From a virus, in the IMG/VR virus record IMGVR_UViG_3300042934_000481, positions 1-20,384 of that record: DNA of 20,384 bases. The stretch is one strand, 5' to 3'. Position 1 is the stretch's first letter, and the number at the start of each line of letters is the position of its first letter. The notes beneath the pieces are model-generated. The model was not told the DNA's origin. It saw only the letters and a list, made by a program, of their open reading frames with translations, and searched no databases. This document shows positions 13,549-20,384 of the stretch, one piece after another. The position numbers and the translations under genes are program-made.

Positions 13549-13887
13549 TTATGGATGAAATGCCCGCTCGAACGTGGCGGTGAGTTTGAAAACGCCGCCG
13601 CCCACCGGAGTGGGCACGGGGTTCTTGCAGGTGAACAGGCCAAGCTGGCCCAAGGGAGTCGTCCAGCGGAACGCCTTCGCCCCAGCGTGCCGATCGAGGA
13701 ATGACATGATCTCCAGTACCTTGGCTTGTGGGCCGCTATAGGTGATCGGGTACGCGTCTTCCTTGTTGTTCGGTCCATCGCCAACTTCCTGTTTGTAGCC
13801 GTCGCCAAACCGCGAGGTGCGCACCCGATAGGAAATCTCGGGGGAGTCACCGTGCTGGGTCGGCCAGTGGAATGTCTCGATGGCCAT
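13549..13887 (-). CDS. Minor tail protein M-like
   Basis: A 112-aa protein of the lambda gpM type, part of the tail-tip/baseplate hub that joins the tape measure end. The family pattern is visible in ISYRVRTSRFGDGYKQ near the N-terminus, a central FLDRHAGAKAFRW segment, and the LFTCKN and TATFERAF elements near the C-terminus. Length is normal for the family. The start shares one base with the stop of the tape measure gene (TGATG), which suggests translational coupling. Confidence 0.9.
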   Translation of the reverse strand: MAIETFHWPTQHGDSPEISYRVRTSRFGDGYKQEVGDGPNNKEDAYPITYSGPQAKVLEIMSFLDRHAGAKAFRWTTPLGQLGLFTCKNPVPTPVGGGVFKLTATFERAFHP

Positions 13888-16800
13888 CAGCCCCTCCCGT
13901 TCGTAAGTTTCCAGATTGAACCGCCTGGCTGCAGCGCTCGCGCGATTGCTGTTTCAGCCTCGACTTTCGCCGCCTGCTGAATGCCCTTGCCAAGCTGCGT
14001 TGTATCTTCGGTACTGGCCGCGCCGCCAGCGCCTTGGGTTTGCACCGACACAGCGACAGGGAAGTTGTAAACGTTGCCGCCACCACTCCCGCCGCCACTG
14101 ATTGCGCGCACACCCAACTGCCCGCCGGCGGTGCGGGTCAGCGGCATGATTGCCTCTGGCCCTGCCTCGCCCATGACGCCGGTCTGCCCGCCTGCCATTC
14201 CGAACGCTGTCGGCTTGCTCACCACGGAGTTGGTAAACGCAGCGCCATTGGCGAACATCTGCACACCGTTGGCCCAAGCCCCGCCGTCAGCCTGGAAATA
14301 CGTGGACGAGTAACCAGCCTGTGAAGCCCCGAGGTTAGATGACGTTGCACCAGCAGATCCTGCCGCCAATCCATTTCCTCCACCGCCTCCGGTGAAGTAG
14401 CTGGTTGCGGCGCCGACCAGGCTGCTCAGCAGCGTCGAACTGGCCTGACGGGTCGCGATCCGCGCCATATCCGCCAGAATCGACTTGGTGAAGTCAGCAA
14501 ACGACAGCTTCCCGGTCATGGCGAAGTTGACGACCGCGTCTTCCATCGAGCTGAAGGCGTTGCCGAACAGAGTTTTTGTTTGGCCGGCAATGTTGCTCGC
14601 CGAGTCCAGGTAATTGGCCCAGGCCGACGTTGCGCCCTTGGTCCAGTCCCCTTGTGCTTTTTCAACATCAGCGTAGTTCTGCCGGATCTGATCGGTCGCG
14701 GCTTTGTTCGCATCGGCGAGCGCCTGCGACTTCCGAGAGAATTCCTCTTCCGACATGTTGCGGGATGGGTCAGATCGCTGATTTTCCAGCTCGAGCGATT
14801 GCTGAGCGAACCGATCTTGCTGGCTGTTCAGCTCACCGTTCAGGGCGTTCTGCCGATCACCCTGGCCAACGCCAAGTACCGCCCGCTGCCCTGCCAGTTC
14901 CAATGCCCGTTGCTGCTGGCTCAAAGCCTGAATATACGAGGTGATCGCACGCTCCTGCTTCGCTAACCTTCCGGTTTCGCTCGTAGCGAGCACTTCGAGC
15001 TGGCTGTCAGCTTCCTTTTGGGCCTTGACCATGCCCGCGCGAGCATCGGCAATTTTCTGGTCCAGCTGAATGCTTTGCGCGGCAGAGGTTGTCTTCTTTG
15101 ACTTTGCGGCTTCCAGCGCAGCGATCTCAGCCTCGTAGGCTGCGGTCACTTCGTCGCGCTCGTTGCCGATCAACGCTTCGCGCTTCAGGGCATAGTCAGC
15201 CTGAGAAACAAGCCCGGCCTTCTGCGCTGCCTCCAGTTCCTTCTGAGCGTTTTTATAGTCAGCGCTGATGGCGGCCAAAACGTTTTTGGCATCATTTAAG
15301 CCTGTCAGGTCGACCTGAGACGCTGCCGATTTCGGATCTTTGTTCTTATCTTCAAGCCCTTTCTTCAGCGTGTCGTAGGCGCCGCCAGAGAACTTGCTGC
15401 CGTCGTAAAATACGCCATCAAGCAGGGGTGACTTCTGTCCTGTTTTCTCCGCATTTTCGTACAGGGTTTTGAACTGCTGGTTGAGCTTATCCAGCGCGGC
15501 CTTGCGCTTATTTAGCGGATTAATGTCATCAAGCTGCGCATCGAGCGCTTTCTGAATTTCGATAGCCTTCTGGTTGGCATCTGTGTTCTCACCGGTGGCA
15601 ATTGCCAATTCGGTGCTGGCCGACATTCTCGCCTTGAGGCCGGCGAGCTTTTTCTCCAAAGCTTCGGTTGAGTCGTCATGCTCGCCAGTGCCTAGGCCCA
15701 GCGCCGTGTTCAGAGAGCTGAGACCGTTGGAGATTGCACCCGCTACTCCGCCACCCTTGCGGGTATCCAGAATGCGCTGAGTGATCTCAATCTGCTTGGC
15801 CAAGTCCGGGAATATTTCCGAACGGACCTCGGCGTACGCGCCTTTGATGGCTGACTTGATTCTGTCCCAATCGCGCTCAACATCTGATAGGGACTCGCGA
15901 TAGGCTTCCAATCGCTTCAGCGCTGCCTGATTCACGTCTTCGCTGAGAACGTCAAGCGCACGCTGGCTCTCGCCCTGATCATCAAGCGCTTTGATAACCT
16001 GATATTGCTCGAGGGTCAGCAACCCATACTGACCACTGATCTTGCCCGCGGCCTCTGTTGCCGTGTCGCCAGCGGTGGCGAAAGACTTGGCGAGTTCGGC
16101 AGCGCCCTGGCCGGTGACTTCACTCACGGCCGCTGCGGCCTCAGCCAGATTACGCATCTGCGTGCCGCTGGTAGCGGCTCCAGATGCAAGCGAAACAACC
16201 GCCTCGCGCGCGCCGGACAGGTTGCCGGTCACGCGCCCAGCTCCGTCGGCCATGTCCTTCAGGCTGGCGATGGTCTGCCCAGCACCATTCGTACCGCCGT
16301 TGATAGCGGCGTTGAACTCGCGAGCCTGCTTCATTGCATCGAAGTAGGCGTACCCGAGCGAACCGATTACAGCGACCAAAAGACTGGCCGGGATCAGCAT
16401 CCCTGCGAGGCTTTTCGCCGATTCTCCGGCGCCAGCGCCCAGCTGAGCGATCGCGCGCGCACCACTGCCCAGATCGCCTGCCTGAATGGCATTGGCGAGC
16501 TGCATGACGTTTTCTTGAGCTTGGCGCGTGCCGAGCTTCAGCTTATCGAATGCGCCCGCGGCTTCAGTCAGGCCCGCTCGGTCCTTGCCGATTTTGGCCA
16601 GGGCTTCGTTATAGCGCTCGGCATCGACCTGCCCAGCTTTGTGCAGGTCGTTTAGCGCCTTCTCCTGAGCCTCCAGCTTCGCCAACTTGGCGGTCACTGG
16701 ATCAATGCCGTTGACGGTGCGCTTCAGCGCTTCAATCTGGCGATTCTCAGCCTCAATCAGCTTTTGCTTCTGGGCCAGCTCTTTGGCTTCCGCCTTTTCA

Positions 16801-17237
16801 ATCTTGTCGTAGGCCTTACCCAGTTGATCCTGGTACTTGGCCTGCTCCTCGATGGTGACCAAGCCGCCCTTGCGGGCGCGCTCCAGCAAACCCTCGGCCT
16901 GGACCAGCGACTCCATGCTCGAGATATTGCCCGTCATCGCCTTGTCGAGTTGACTGATGACGGAGATTTCGGCGACTGCGCTGTCGGTAGCTTTGCGGCT
17001 TGCCCCGGCTTGACGGTCCCTCGCTGCCGTCGATTTATCGATGCTTTGCGCAACGTCCGCTTCTGCCTGGGAAACCCTCTTACCGGTGTTGGCCAGGCCT
17101 TCGCCCGTTTTGCCCAGGTCATCAATGGCCTTCTGGGCGCCTTCTGCCGAATCGACAAGCTTATCCAGATCGTCAGCAGCCTTTGCAGCTTGTGACGACT
17201 CGACCGCAATACCCAGGGAAGCGAAGTTGGTGCTCAT
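13887..17237 (-). CDS. Tail tape measure protein H-like
   Basis: A 1116-aa protein that sets tail length; in lambda it is inserted in the host envelope during DNA entry. The N-terminal about 230 residues are mainly coiled coil, with many Ala, Lys and Glu. A hydrophobic segment at about 278-299 (MLIPASLLVAVIGSLGYAYF) is the likely membrane-inserting part. A long helical middle follows, and the C-terminal part (about 870-935, FGNAFSSMEDAVVNFAMTG ... DFTKSIL) is the lambda-type C-terminal tape-measure domain. The Gly-rich end includes GQTGVMGEAGPEAIMPL. The start overlaps the GT stop in ATGA. By analogy with other siphoviruses (about 1.5 Angstrom per residue) the tail should be roughly 150-170 nm. 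Confidence 0.95.
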   Translation of the reverse strand: MSTNFASLGIAVESSQAAKAADDLDKLVDSAEGAQKAIDDLGKTGEGLANTGKRVSQAEADVAQSIDKSTAARDRQAGASRKATDSAVAEISVISQLDKAMTGNISSMESLVQAEGLLERARKGGLVTIEEQAKYQDQLGKAYDKIEKAEAKELAQKQKLIEAENRQIEALKRTVNGIDPVTAKLAKLEAQEKALNDLHKAGQVDAERYNEALAKIGKDRAGLTEAAGAFDKLKLGTRQAQENVMQLANAIQAGDLGSGARAIAQLGAGAGESAKSLAGMLIPASLLVAVIGSLGYAYFDAMKQAREFNAAINGGTNGAGQTIASLKDMADGAGRVTGNLSGAREAVVSLASGAATSGTQMRNLAEAAAAVSEVTGQGAAELAKSFATAGDTATEAAGKISGQYGLLTLEQYQVIKALDDQGESQRALDVLSEDVNQAALKRLEAYRESLSDVERDWDRIKSAIKGAYAEVRSEIFPDLAKQIEITQRILDTRKGGGVAGAISNGLSSLNTALGLGTGEHDDSTEALEKKLAGLKARMSASTELAIATGENTDANQKAIEIQKALDAQLDDINPLNKRKAALDKLNQQFKTLYENAEKTGQKSPLLDGVFYDGSKFSGGAYDTLKKGLEDKNKDPKSAASQVDLTGLNDAKNVLAAISADYKNAQKELEAAQKAGLVSQADYALKREALIGNERDEVTAAYEAEIAALEAAKSKKTTSAAQSIQLDQKIADARAGMVKAQKEADSQLEVLATSETGRLAKQERAITSYIQALSQQQRALELAGQRAVLGVGQGDRQNALNGELNSQQDRFAQQSLELENQRSDPSRNMSEEEFSRKSQALADANKAATDQIRQNYADVEKAQGDWTKGATSAWANYLDSASNIAGQTKTLFGNAFSSMEDAVVNFAMTGKLSFADFTKSILADMARIATRQASSTLLSSLVGAATSYFTGGGGGNGLAAGSAGATSSNLGASQAGYSSTYFQADGGAWANGVQMFANGAAFTNSVVSKPTAFGMAGGQTGVMGEAGPEAIMPLTRTAGGQLGVRAISGGGSGGGNVYNFPVAVSVQTQGAGGAASTEDTTQLGKGIQQAAKVEAETAIARALQPGGSIWKLTNGRG

Positions 17238-17557
17238 TTTTGATCTCTCTGTTCCGCCATCACCTGCAGGGCTTCAGCCTCCATCCGCCGGAAGTCGCTG
17301 AAAATGGTTTGTCGCTGGCTGATCGGTACGCCACACATTCGAATCACACCGGATAGAACGCTGTAGTCCATCCCTGTTGCGCCGCACGCGCCTGTGCGCC
17401 ACTGGGTGCTCATGGCCTCAAAGACCTTGAAGGCGTTCCAGTTCTCCGGCCAGATGCCGACTTCCTTGTCGGGGATGTCCTGGCGCGACAAACCGAAGGC
17501 CATCAGGTCCGCATCTGATGGCCCCGGCTCGTACAAGGCGCGGGAGGCGCTTAGGAG
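17234..17557 (-). CDS. Tail assembly chaperone T part, made as G-T fusion by -1 frameshift
   Basis: This frame lies in -1 relative to gene G and resembles the DUF1799 group (MYEPGPSDADLMAFGL...). It has no credible start of its own: the TTG at 17536 has no clear ribosome site, and the frame is open without a stop back to the GGGAAAC heptamer at 17557-17563. The -1 reading gives ...RLGN-LLSASRALYEPG..., a continuous fusion of about 232 aa. In lambda the GT product binds the tape measure and recruits tail tube subunits and is absent from the virion. The frame ends in an ATGA overlap with the tape measure start, as expected from this order. Confidence 0.9.
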   Translation of the reverse strand, partial: LLSASRALYEPGPSDADLMAFGLSRQDIPDKEVGIWPENWNAFKVFEAMSTQWRTGACGATGMDYSVLSGVIRMCGVPISQRQTIFSDFRRMEAEALQVMAEQRDQK

Positions 17558-17931
17558 TTTCCCAGACGGGCCTCACTGAAAGCTTCCGCGTAAGCGTTCA
17601 GCACAGCCTTGGGGGCCGAGTTGATCGAGTTGACTAGGATGCGCACGTTTTCAGGCGTGAACTTCTCTTCGATATCCCAGCCGACTACCACCGCCAGGAC
17701 CTGTTCAACTTGCAGATCGATTTGAGCAGCCGTGAACGCCTTGAGGTCCATGTCGCCGACCTGCTTGCTCAATTCGTCGTGTCGCTCATTCCAGGCGGTA
17801 TACAGATCCGCAAGCGCTGTGCGGTCCAGGTACTTGAACTCGAACTCCACCTTTTCGGCGCTATAGCCGGCCCGCTGGATCATCACCGGCGCTTTGAAGG
17901 TCGGCTTCTGTATCAACTTAAATTTGGCCAT
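17551..17931 (-). CDS. Tail assembly chaperone G-like
   Basis: A 126-aa protein between the tail tube and tape measure genes, the place and size of lambda gpG and similar tail assembly chaperones. It is an acidic, mostly helical protein (ALADLYTAWNERHDEL, VVGWDIEEKFTPEN) and is thought to coat the tape measure before tube assembly. The last codons, Leu-Gly-Asn-Ser-stop, contain the slippery GGGAAAC, so a fraction of ribosomes should shift to -1 and make the longer GT form. It begins 3 bp after the tail tube stop. Its upstream ribosome site is weak (GGTGTAAG), which may fit coupling to the gene before it. Confidence 0.9.
   Translation of the reverse strand: MAKFKLIQKPTFKAPVMIQRAGYSAEKVEFEFKYLDRTALADLYTAWNERHDELSKQVGDMDLKAFTAAQIDLQVEQVLAVVVGWDIEEKFTPENVRILVNSINSAPKAVLNAYAEAFSEARLGNS
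17557..17563 (-). promoter_or_regulatory. Programmed -1 frameshift site GGGAAAC (G/GT)
   Basis: On the minus strand the heptamer is read in the zero frame as G GGA AAC, then TCC TAA. It fits the X-XXY-YYZ slippery pattern exactly, and lambda uses GGGAAAG at the same point in G/GT. The -1 frame continues as CTC CTA AGC without a stop. I see no obvious strong hairpin or pseudoknot in the next bases by eye. Confidence 0.9.
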
Positions 17932-17934
17932 GGC

Positions 17935-18198
17935 TTACACCGTGGCCGCGTAGCGAGTTGGGCGACCGGTCAATGCAATGCTGATGACACGGGTCATCAG
18001 GTTGTTGCGGGACATGGTCGGTGTCGAAGTGATCGACACGTAGCCGTTGTAGATGATGCTGCTGCCGCCAGGAAGGTTGAGCCGGAGCAGGCGCGCTTGC
18101 TTGTCATCGTCGGCGGCCTCGCAGACCTCCACATAGGGCTTGGAGGGATCATCGGCAACGGTGATGGTCAGCGTGATCGGATTTTTGGTGGTTGGCAT
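17935..18198 (-). CDS. Tail tube protein, C-terminal frame (87 aa)
   Basis: This is the C-terminal part of the same tail tube gene, in the -1 frame. From the in-frame ATG it would read MPTTKNPITLT..., but nothing like a ribosome site precedes that codon. The sequence is intact and shows no sign of decay, which argues that the frameshift is recent, an error, or bypassed. Confidence 0.65.
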   Translation of the reverse strand: MPTTKNPITLTITVADDPSKPYVEVCEAADDDKQARLLRLNLPGGSSIIYNGYVSITSTPTMSRNNLMTRVISIALTGRPTRYAATV

Positions 18199-18590
18199 CT
18201 GGCGATCATCATCGTAGCGAGGAAGCCAAAGGTCAGAAATTGCTGATCGCCGCCGCTGGAGTTCAGCTCGGTGATCTGCGAGATCTCAGTGAAACCAGTC
18301 ACCTCTCGTACCGAGCCAATGCCCGAGCCGGCCGGATACTGCTGGACGTTCACCGTATTCACGTTTTCCAGCGCGAAAGTACCGCTGGCGATCTCACCGA
18401 CTCGTACGCCCCGCCCTTCGAGACGAGTCCAGCCGGAGTTGACCGCAATCACGTCGCCTTCGGCCAAACCATGCGCTGCCGCGGTAGCGACGGCTGGATT
18501 GGCGTTCGTCAAGGCAGTGAATGGGATCGCGGGGCCATAGGTGGCTGCAATCTCGAAGGTGGCGCCGTTGGGCATTTGGATGCCGGCCAT
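18168..18590 (-). CDS. Tail tube protein, N-terminal frame (140 aa)
   Basis: This is the part translated from the normal start without a frameshift. About 122 residues match the start of a tail tube protein, including a 28-residue insertion-rich stretch with many Ala and Val and the VTGFTEISQITELNSSGGDQ region. The last 16-18 residues are probably out of frame. Without the second frame the protein would lack the C-terminal strands of the tube fold and is unlikely to polymerise. Confidence 0.7.
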   Translation of the reverse strand: MAGIQMPNGATFEIAATYGPAIPFTALTNANPAVATAAAHGLAEGDVIAVNSGWTRLEGRGVRVGEIASGTFALENVNTVNVQQYPAGSGIGSVREVTGFTEISQITELNSSGGDQQFLTFGFLATMMIARCQPPKIRSR

Positions 18591-18617
18591 GGGTGTTTCC
18601 TCTTTTCAGAAATGACA

Positions 18618-18639
18618 AAACCCGCACAGAGGCGGGTTT
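18618..18639 (-). terminator. Hairpin between tail terminator and tail tube genes
   Basis: A perfect 8-bp inverted repeat, AAACCCGC with GCGGGTTT, has a 6-nt loop and is followed on the minus strand by TTTTG. It lies in the 72-bp gap ahead of the tail tube gene. It may be a weak or antiterminated terminator, or protect the 5' end of the tail tube message, whose product is needed in many copies. Confidence 0.6.
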
Positions 18640-18662
18640 CGGGGTTTGCCCAACGGGCGTAT

Positions 18663-19082
18663 TCAAGTGGCGATGTCAGCTCGATACTCGAACGACACCG
18701 GCACAGTGTATGTGGGTGGATCAGGAATCCCGGGGCCGGGATCAACTGGCGACATCGTAACGACGGTGAGGCCTGCCTTTGTGTCTCGCGCATAAAGCGG
18801 GAACAGCATGGTCAGCTCCGCGACGAGCGGGTTGGTCTTCGCCTTGCTGGTGCCGGCCGGCGCCACAATGCTCACCTGGTAGACGCCAATGAATGCGCGG
18901 TGGTCGCCGGCGAGCGTGCTGCTCGCGGTATCGCCCGGCAGCAAGAACGCGCGCAGATAGGTTTCGCCGTCGGCGGGGTCGTATTGGACGTTTTCGAACA
19001 CAACCTTGATCGGCTCCGACCGGGCCTTGCTCCAGGCAATGAGCTTGGCCTCGTAAATCGAGGCAATAATGGCGTGACTCAT
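18663..19082 (-). CDS. Tail terminator-like protein (gpU type)
   Basis: A 139-aa protein in the place of lambda gpU, next to the tail tube gene; such proteins cap the tube and join it to the head. The start MSHAIIASIYEAKLIAW, the middle YLRAFLLPGDT and GVYQVSIVAP, and the C-terminal VPVSFEYR resemble the DUF4128 tail-terminator-like group. The ATG overlaps the stop of the preceding gene in ATGA. Length is normal for the group. Confidence 0.82.
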   Translation of the reverse strand: MSHAIIASIYEAKLIAWSKARSEPIKVVFENVQYDPADGETYLRAFLLPGDTASSTLAGDHRAFIGVYQVSIVAPAGTSKAKTNPLVAELTMLFPLYARDTKAGLTVVTMSPVDPGPGIPDPPTYTVPVSFEYRADIAT

Positions 19083-19735
19083 ACCCGGTTGTTCCTTGTG
19101 GCTTCGTCGACGATCTGCTGAAAACGGGCCAGGGTGACGCGCACCATGCCGCCCGGTGCCTGTTTGGAGTGTCCGTACTCTAGAGGCACAGCATATGGCA
19201 GGTTATTCACGATGTAGGCCGTCTCGCCCGCGGTGAGTGTCTGGACCTGAAGGCGCAGCTTGGCCATCGTCACACCGCCAGCCGGATCGACCTGATCAAG
19301 CGTGCCCTCCGTGGGTGTGCCGATGGAAAACTGCCAGTTCCCACGAAACCGTCCGCCGACATAGTCCCTGCCAGCCACCAGGCCATTCACATTGAAATTC
19401 TGGTCGCGCTCGGTCTTTGTCAGGGGTTTGGCATACTTGATACCGCGCCGCAGCTTGCCTGCCTTCGTGAAGTTCGTTTCGTTGAGGTTGATGATCGTAT
19501 TGCGAACTGCGACCTTGAAGTCATAGTCGTCGGCTGCGCGGGTGTTGGTCTGGCGGTGAGCAACGTTTGCCGCCCAGATCTCAGGATTTCCCACCGGTGA
19601 CATGCGGATAACGCTGCTGCCGATCTCGATCACGATCTCGCGGATGGTTGCGTCGATTCCGCCCTTCGCTCGCTCGGCGAAGTCGCGGATGCTCTCGGCG
19701 AAGCTACCGTTCATGCTTGCATATTTGCTCGCCAC
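19079..19735 (-). CDS. Tail completion / HK97 gp10-like protein (218 aa)
   Basis: The protein resembles the HK97 gp10-like/gpZ-like group of tail completion proteins, by gene order and by elements such as IREIVIEIGSSVIRMSPVG near the N-terminus and a C-terminal AYIVNNLPYAVPLEYGHSKQ followed by GMVRVTLARFQQIV, which is the typical signature. The likely start is GTG 19735 with GAGGAAG upstream; a later ATG at 19714 is possible. It begins 1 bp past the stop of the gene before it and overlaps the tail terminator gene. Confidence 0.8.
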   Translation of the reverse strand: MASKYASMNGSFAESIRDFAERAKGGIDATIREIVIEIGSSVIRMSPVGNPEIWAANVAHRQTNTRAADDYDFKVAVRNTIINLNETNFTKAGKLRRGIKYAKPLTKTERDQNFNVNGLVAGRDYVGGRFRGNWQFSIGTPTEGTLDQVDPAGGVTMAKLRLQVQTLTAGETAYIVNNLPYAVPLEYGHSKQAPGGMVRVTLARFQQIVDEATRNNRV

Positions 19736-19736
19736 A

Positions 19737-20129
19737 TCACTTCCTCAGCTGTGCCGTCCACGTTGCATCTGCGGGATCGGCGGACACGTTCATCACCCGC
19801 AAACCGTTGATCGTGTCGCCAATGACTGGCGCTGCAGGTGCCGCAGTCGGCAGACCGCCCTCTGACACGAACAGCTCGTTTTGCAGCACCAACAGTTTTA
19901 TGTCAGTGGTCTGGATGAGAGAGCCGTCGATTTCCTTGGACAGGTAGCTACCCGAGACGCCGCGCCCCATGTAAGTGATGGTGGTCTCCGGCGTCTCGCC
20001 GCCCAGGTCGGGGTCATACTCGCCCGCAACCTTGCGTACGCCCTCCACCGGCTGGACCGCGTCGGCCAAGCCGTCGGGATCATCGAACGCCTCAGCCATT
20101 TCAGCCTGAATCTCTTCGCGCATGCCCAT
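19737..20129 (-). CDS. Probable head closure / neck protein (130 aa)
   Basis: The frame extends to 20174, but ATG 20129 has AAGGAT 7 bases upstream and gives MGMREEIQAEMAEAF, the expected N-terminus for a head-closure type neck protein. The rest is acidic and beta-rich (KLLVLQNELFV, VIGDTINGLRVMNV). It lies between a head-tail adaptor-like gene and the gp10-like gene, the usual place of the stopper or closure protein that plugs the portal after packaging. I infer this role from gene order. A second Met two codons later (20123) is also possible. Confidence 0.6.
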   Translation of the reverse strand: MGMREEIQAEMAEAFDDPDGLADAVQPVEGVRKVAGEYDPDLGGETPETTITYMGRGVSGSYLSKEIDGSLIQTTDIKLLVLQNELFVSEGGLPTAAPAAPVIGDTINGLRVMNVSADPADATWTAQLRK

Positions 20130-20131
20130 GA

Positions 20132-20384
20132 TCAGATCCTTTTCAGCATCATCACGCCGGAGCGCTTGATCCAAGGCTCCAGCAGCGCCAGCGCGAAGTT
20201 CACACCCGCCGACTGATCAGTAGATCCGGCCACGTAGGTCTTGCTCACGGACGTGCCGGACTGCGCCGATACCGTCTTGCTTTGCACTTCCTTCTGAGTG
20301 GCCGTGTACAACTTGCCCTCCGCCGCCTCTTTGGCGACCTGGGCGCCGGCTGTTTTGATCTCGGCCGGAACCGGATCGGGAACA
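20132..20384 (-). CDS. Head-tail adaptor-like protein, C-terminal part (cut by window end)
   Basis: The last 83 codons of a minus-strand gene run off the right edge of the window. The visible sequence contains VPAEIKTAGAQVAKEAAEGK, a serine-rich middle (SKTVSAQSGTSVSKTYVAGS) and a C-terminus ALLEPWIKRSGVMMLKRI. This pattern resembles the C-terminal end of the small phage proteins often labelled DnaT-like ssDNA-binding or gp6-like head-tail connectors. The stop lies 2 bp before the next ATG. Identity is tentative because the N-terminal part is missing. Confidence 0.6.
   Translation of the reverse strand, partial: VPDPVPAEIKTAGAQVAKEAAEGKLYTATQKEVQSKTVSAQSGTSVSKTYVAGSTDQSAGVNFALALLEPWIKRSGVMMLKRI

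Larger units (their letters stand above)
17935..18590 (-). pseudogene. Major tail tube protein, apparently frameshifted
   Basis: Two overlapping frames together make one tail tube protein of about 218 aa. The first (18590 to a stop at 18168) begins MAGIQMPNGATFEIAATYG and has a good AGAGGAAA ribosome site; the second (to 17935) carries KNPITLTITVADDPS and the conserved YNGYVSITSTPTMSRNNLM and ISIALTGRPTRYA. Joining them by a -1 shift at the CTC codon at 18219-18221 gives FGFL-RYDDDRQMPTTKN, a natural join. The tail after the junction in the first frame (ATMMIARCQPPKIRSR) looks out of frame. The ATG of the second frame has no ribosome site, so separate translation is unlikely. No standard slippery heptamer lies at the join. 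This fits a one-base loss in the gene, a sequence error, or an unusual recoding site. Confidence 0.8.

Noticed and set aside
18168-18240. Normal programmed frameshift in the tail tube gene
   Set aside because: No X-XXY-YYZ heptamer lies at the protein join (the bases are C TTC CTC), and the frame is needed for a conserved part of the fold, so mutation or sequence error is the simpler reading. The option is kept open in the findings.
19737-20129. Label of glutamate 5-kinase, which I recall being attached to some proteins of this position in databases
   Set aside because: The protein is far too short for that enzyme and shows no amino acid kinase motifs; gene order supports a neck protein.
2365-20384. 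F-type tailocin (phage-tail bacteriocin) instead of a prophage
   Set aside because: The order of tail genes would fit, but head-closure, gp10-like and head-tail adaptor-like genes are present, and the tRNA-Leu fragment indicates integration. The capsid genes themselves are outside the window, so this is not formally excluded.

Overview
This window is the tail, lysis and conversion end of a lambda-like (siphovirus) prophage. Its gene content, codon use and roughly 60% GC suggest a fluorescent-group Pseudomonas host. This is judged by reading, not by a database search. Positions 1-58 look like host chromosome: they hold the terminator of a tRNA-Leu gene on the minus strand. Positions 59 to about 117 hold only the 3' part of that tRNA-Leu(TAA), from the anticodon stem to CCA. 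This is the usual trace of a phage that integrated into the 3' end of a tRNA gene, so phage DNA should run from about 118 to beyond 20384. The integrase, head genes and early region would lie outside the window.

Layout. (a) 389-2112, plus strand: a small unknown gene, then a near-ideal LexA box (642-657) ahead of an unknown gene with a C-terminal zinc-ribbon-like cysteine cluster and a SRAP/YedK/HMCES-type gene. This looks like an SOS-controlled accessory unit at the prophage edge. (b) 2115-3079, minus strand: a small unknown protein, a 53-aa single-span membrane protein and a GH19-type endolysin. (c) 3130-9659, minus: tail-fibre chaperone, tail fibre, two small tail-tip-associated proteins and the large gpJ-like tip protein. 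(d) 9718-10284: gpI, bracketed by two terminator hairpins that share an exact 16-bp direct repeat. (e) 10355-11880: an accessory (moron) block between gpI and gpK. It has a lipoprotein with its own possible promoter and terminator, a GNAT acetyltransferase, and two plus-strand genes that oppose late transcription; its GC is visibly lower. (f) 11840-20384, minus: a newly found 53-aa gene, then gpK, gpL, gpM, the tape measure, the G/GT chaperone pair, the tail tube gene, the tail terminator and the head-tail joining genes, the last cut by the window end.

The late genes are tightly packed with several ATGA/TGATG overlaps and are probably one antiterminated transcript. Two points stand out. First, an exact GGGAAAC slippery heptamer lies at the end of gene G, with an open -1 frame running into gene T, as in the lambda G/GT switch. 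Second, the tail tube gene is split by an apparent single-base frameshift near 18215-18225, so the prophage may be tail-defective, the base may be an assembly error, or it may be an unusual recoding event. I found no wholly new system. The least explained parts are the LexA-controlled edge operon and the moron block.
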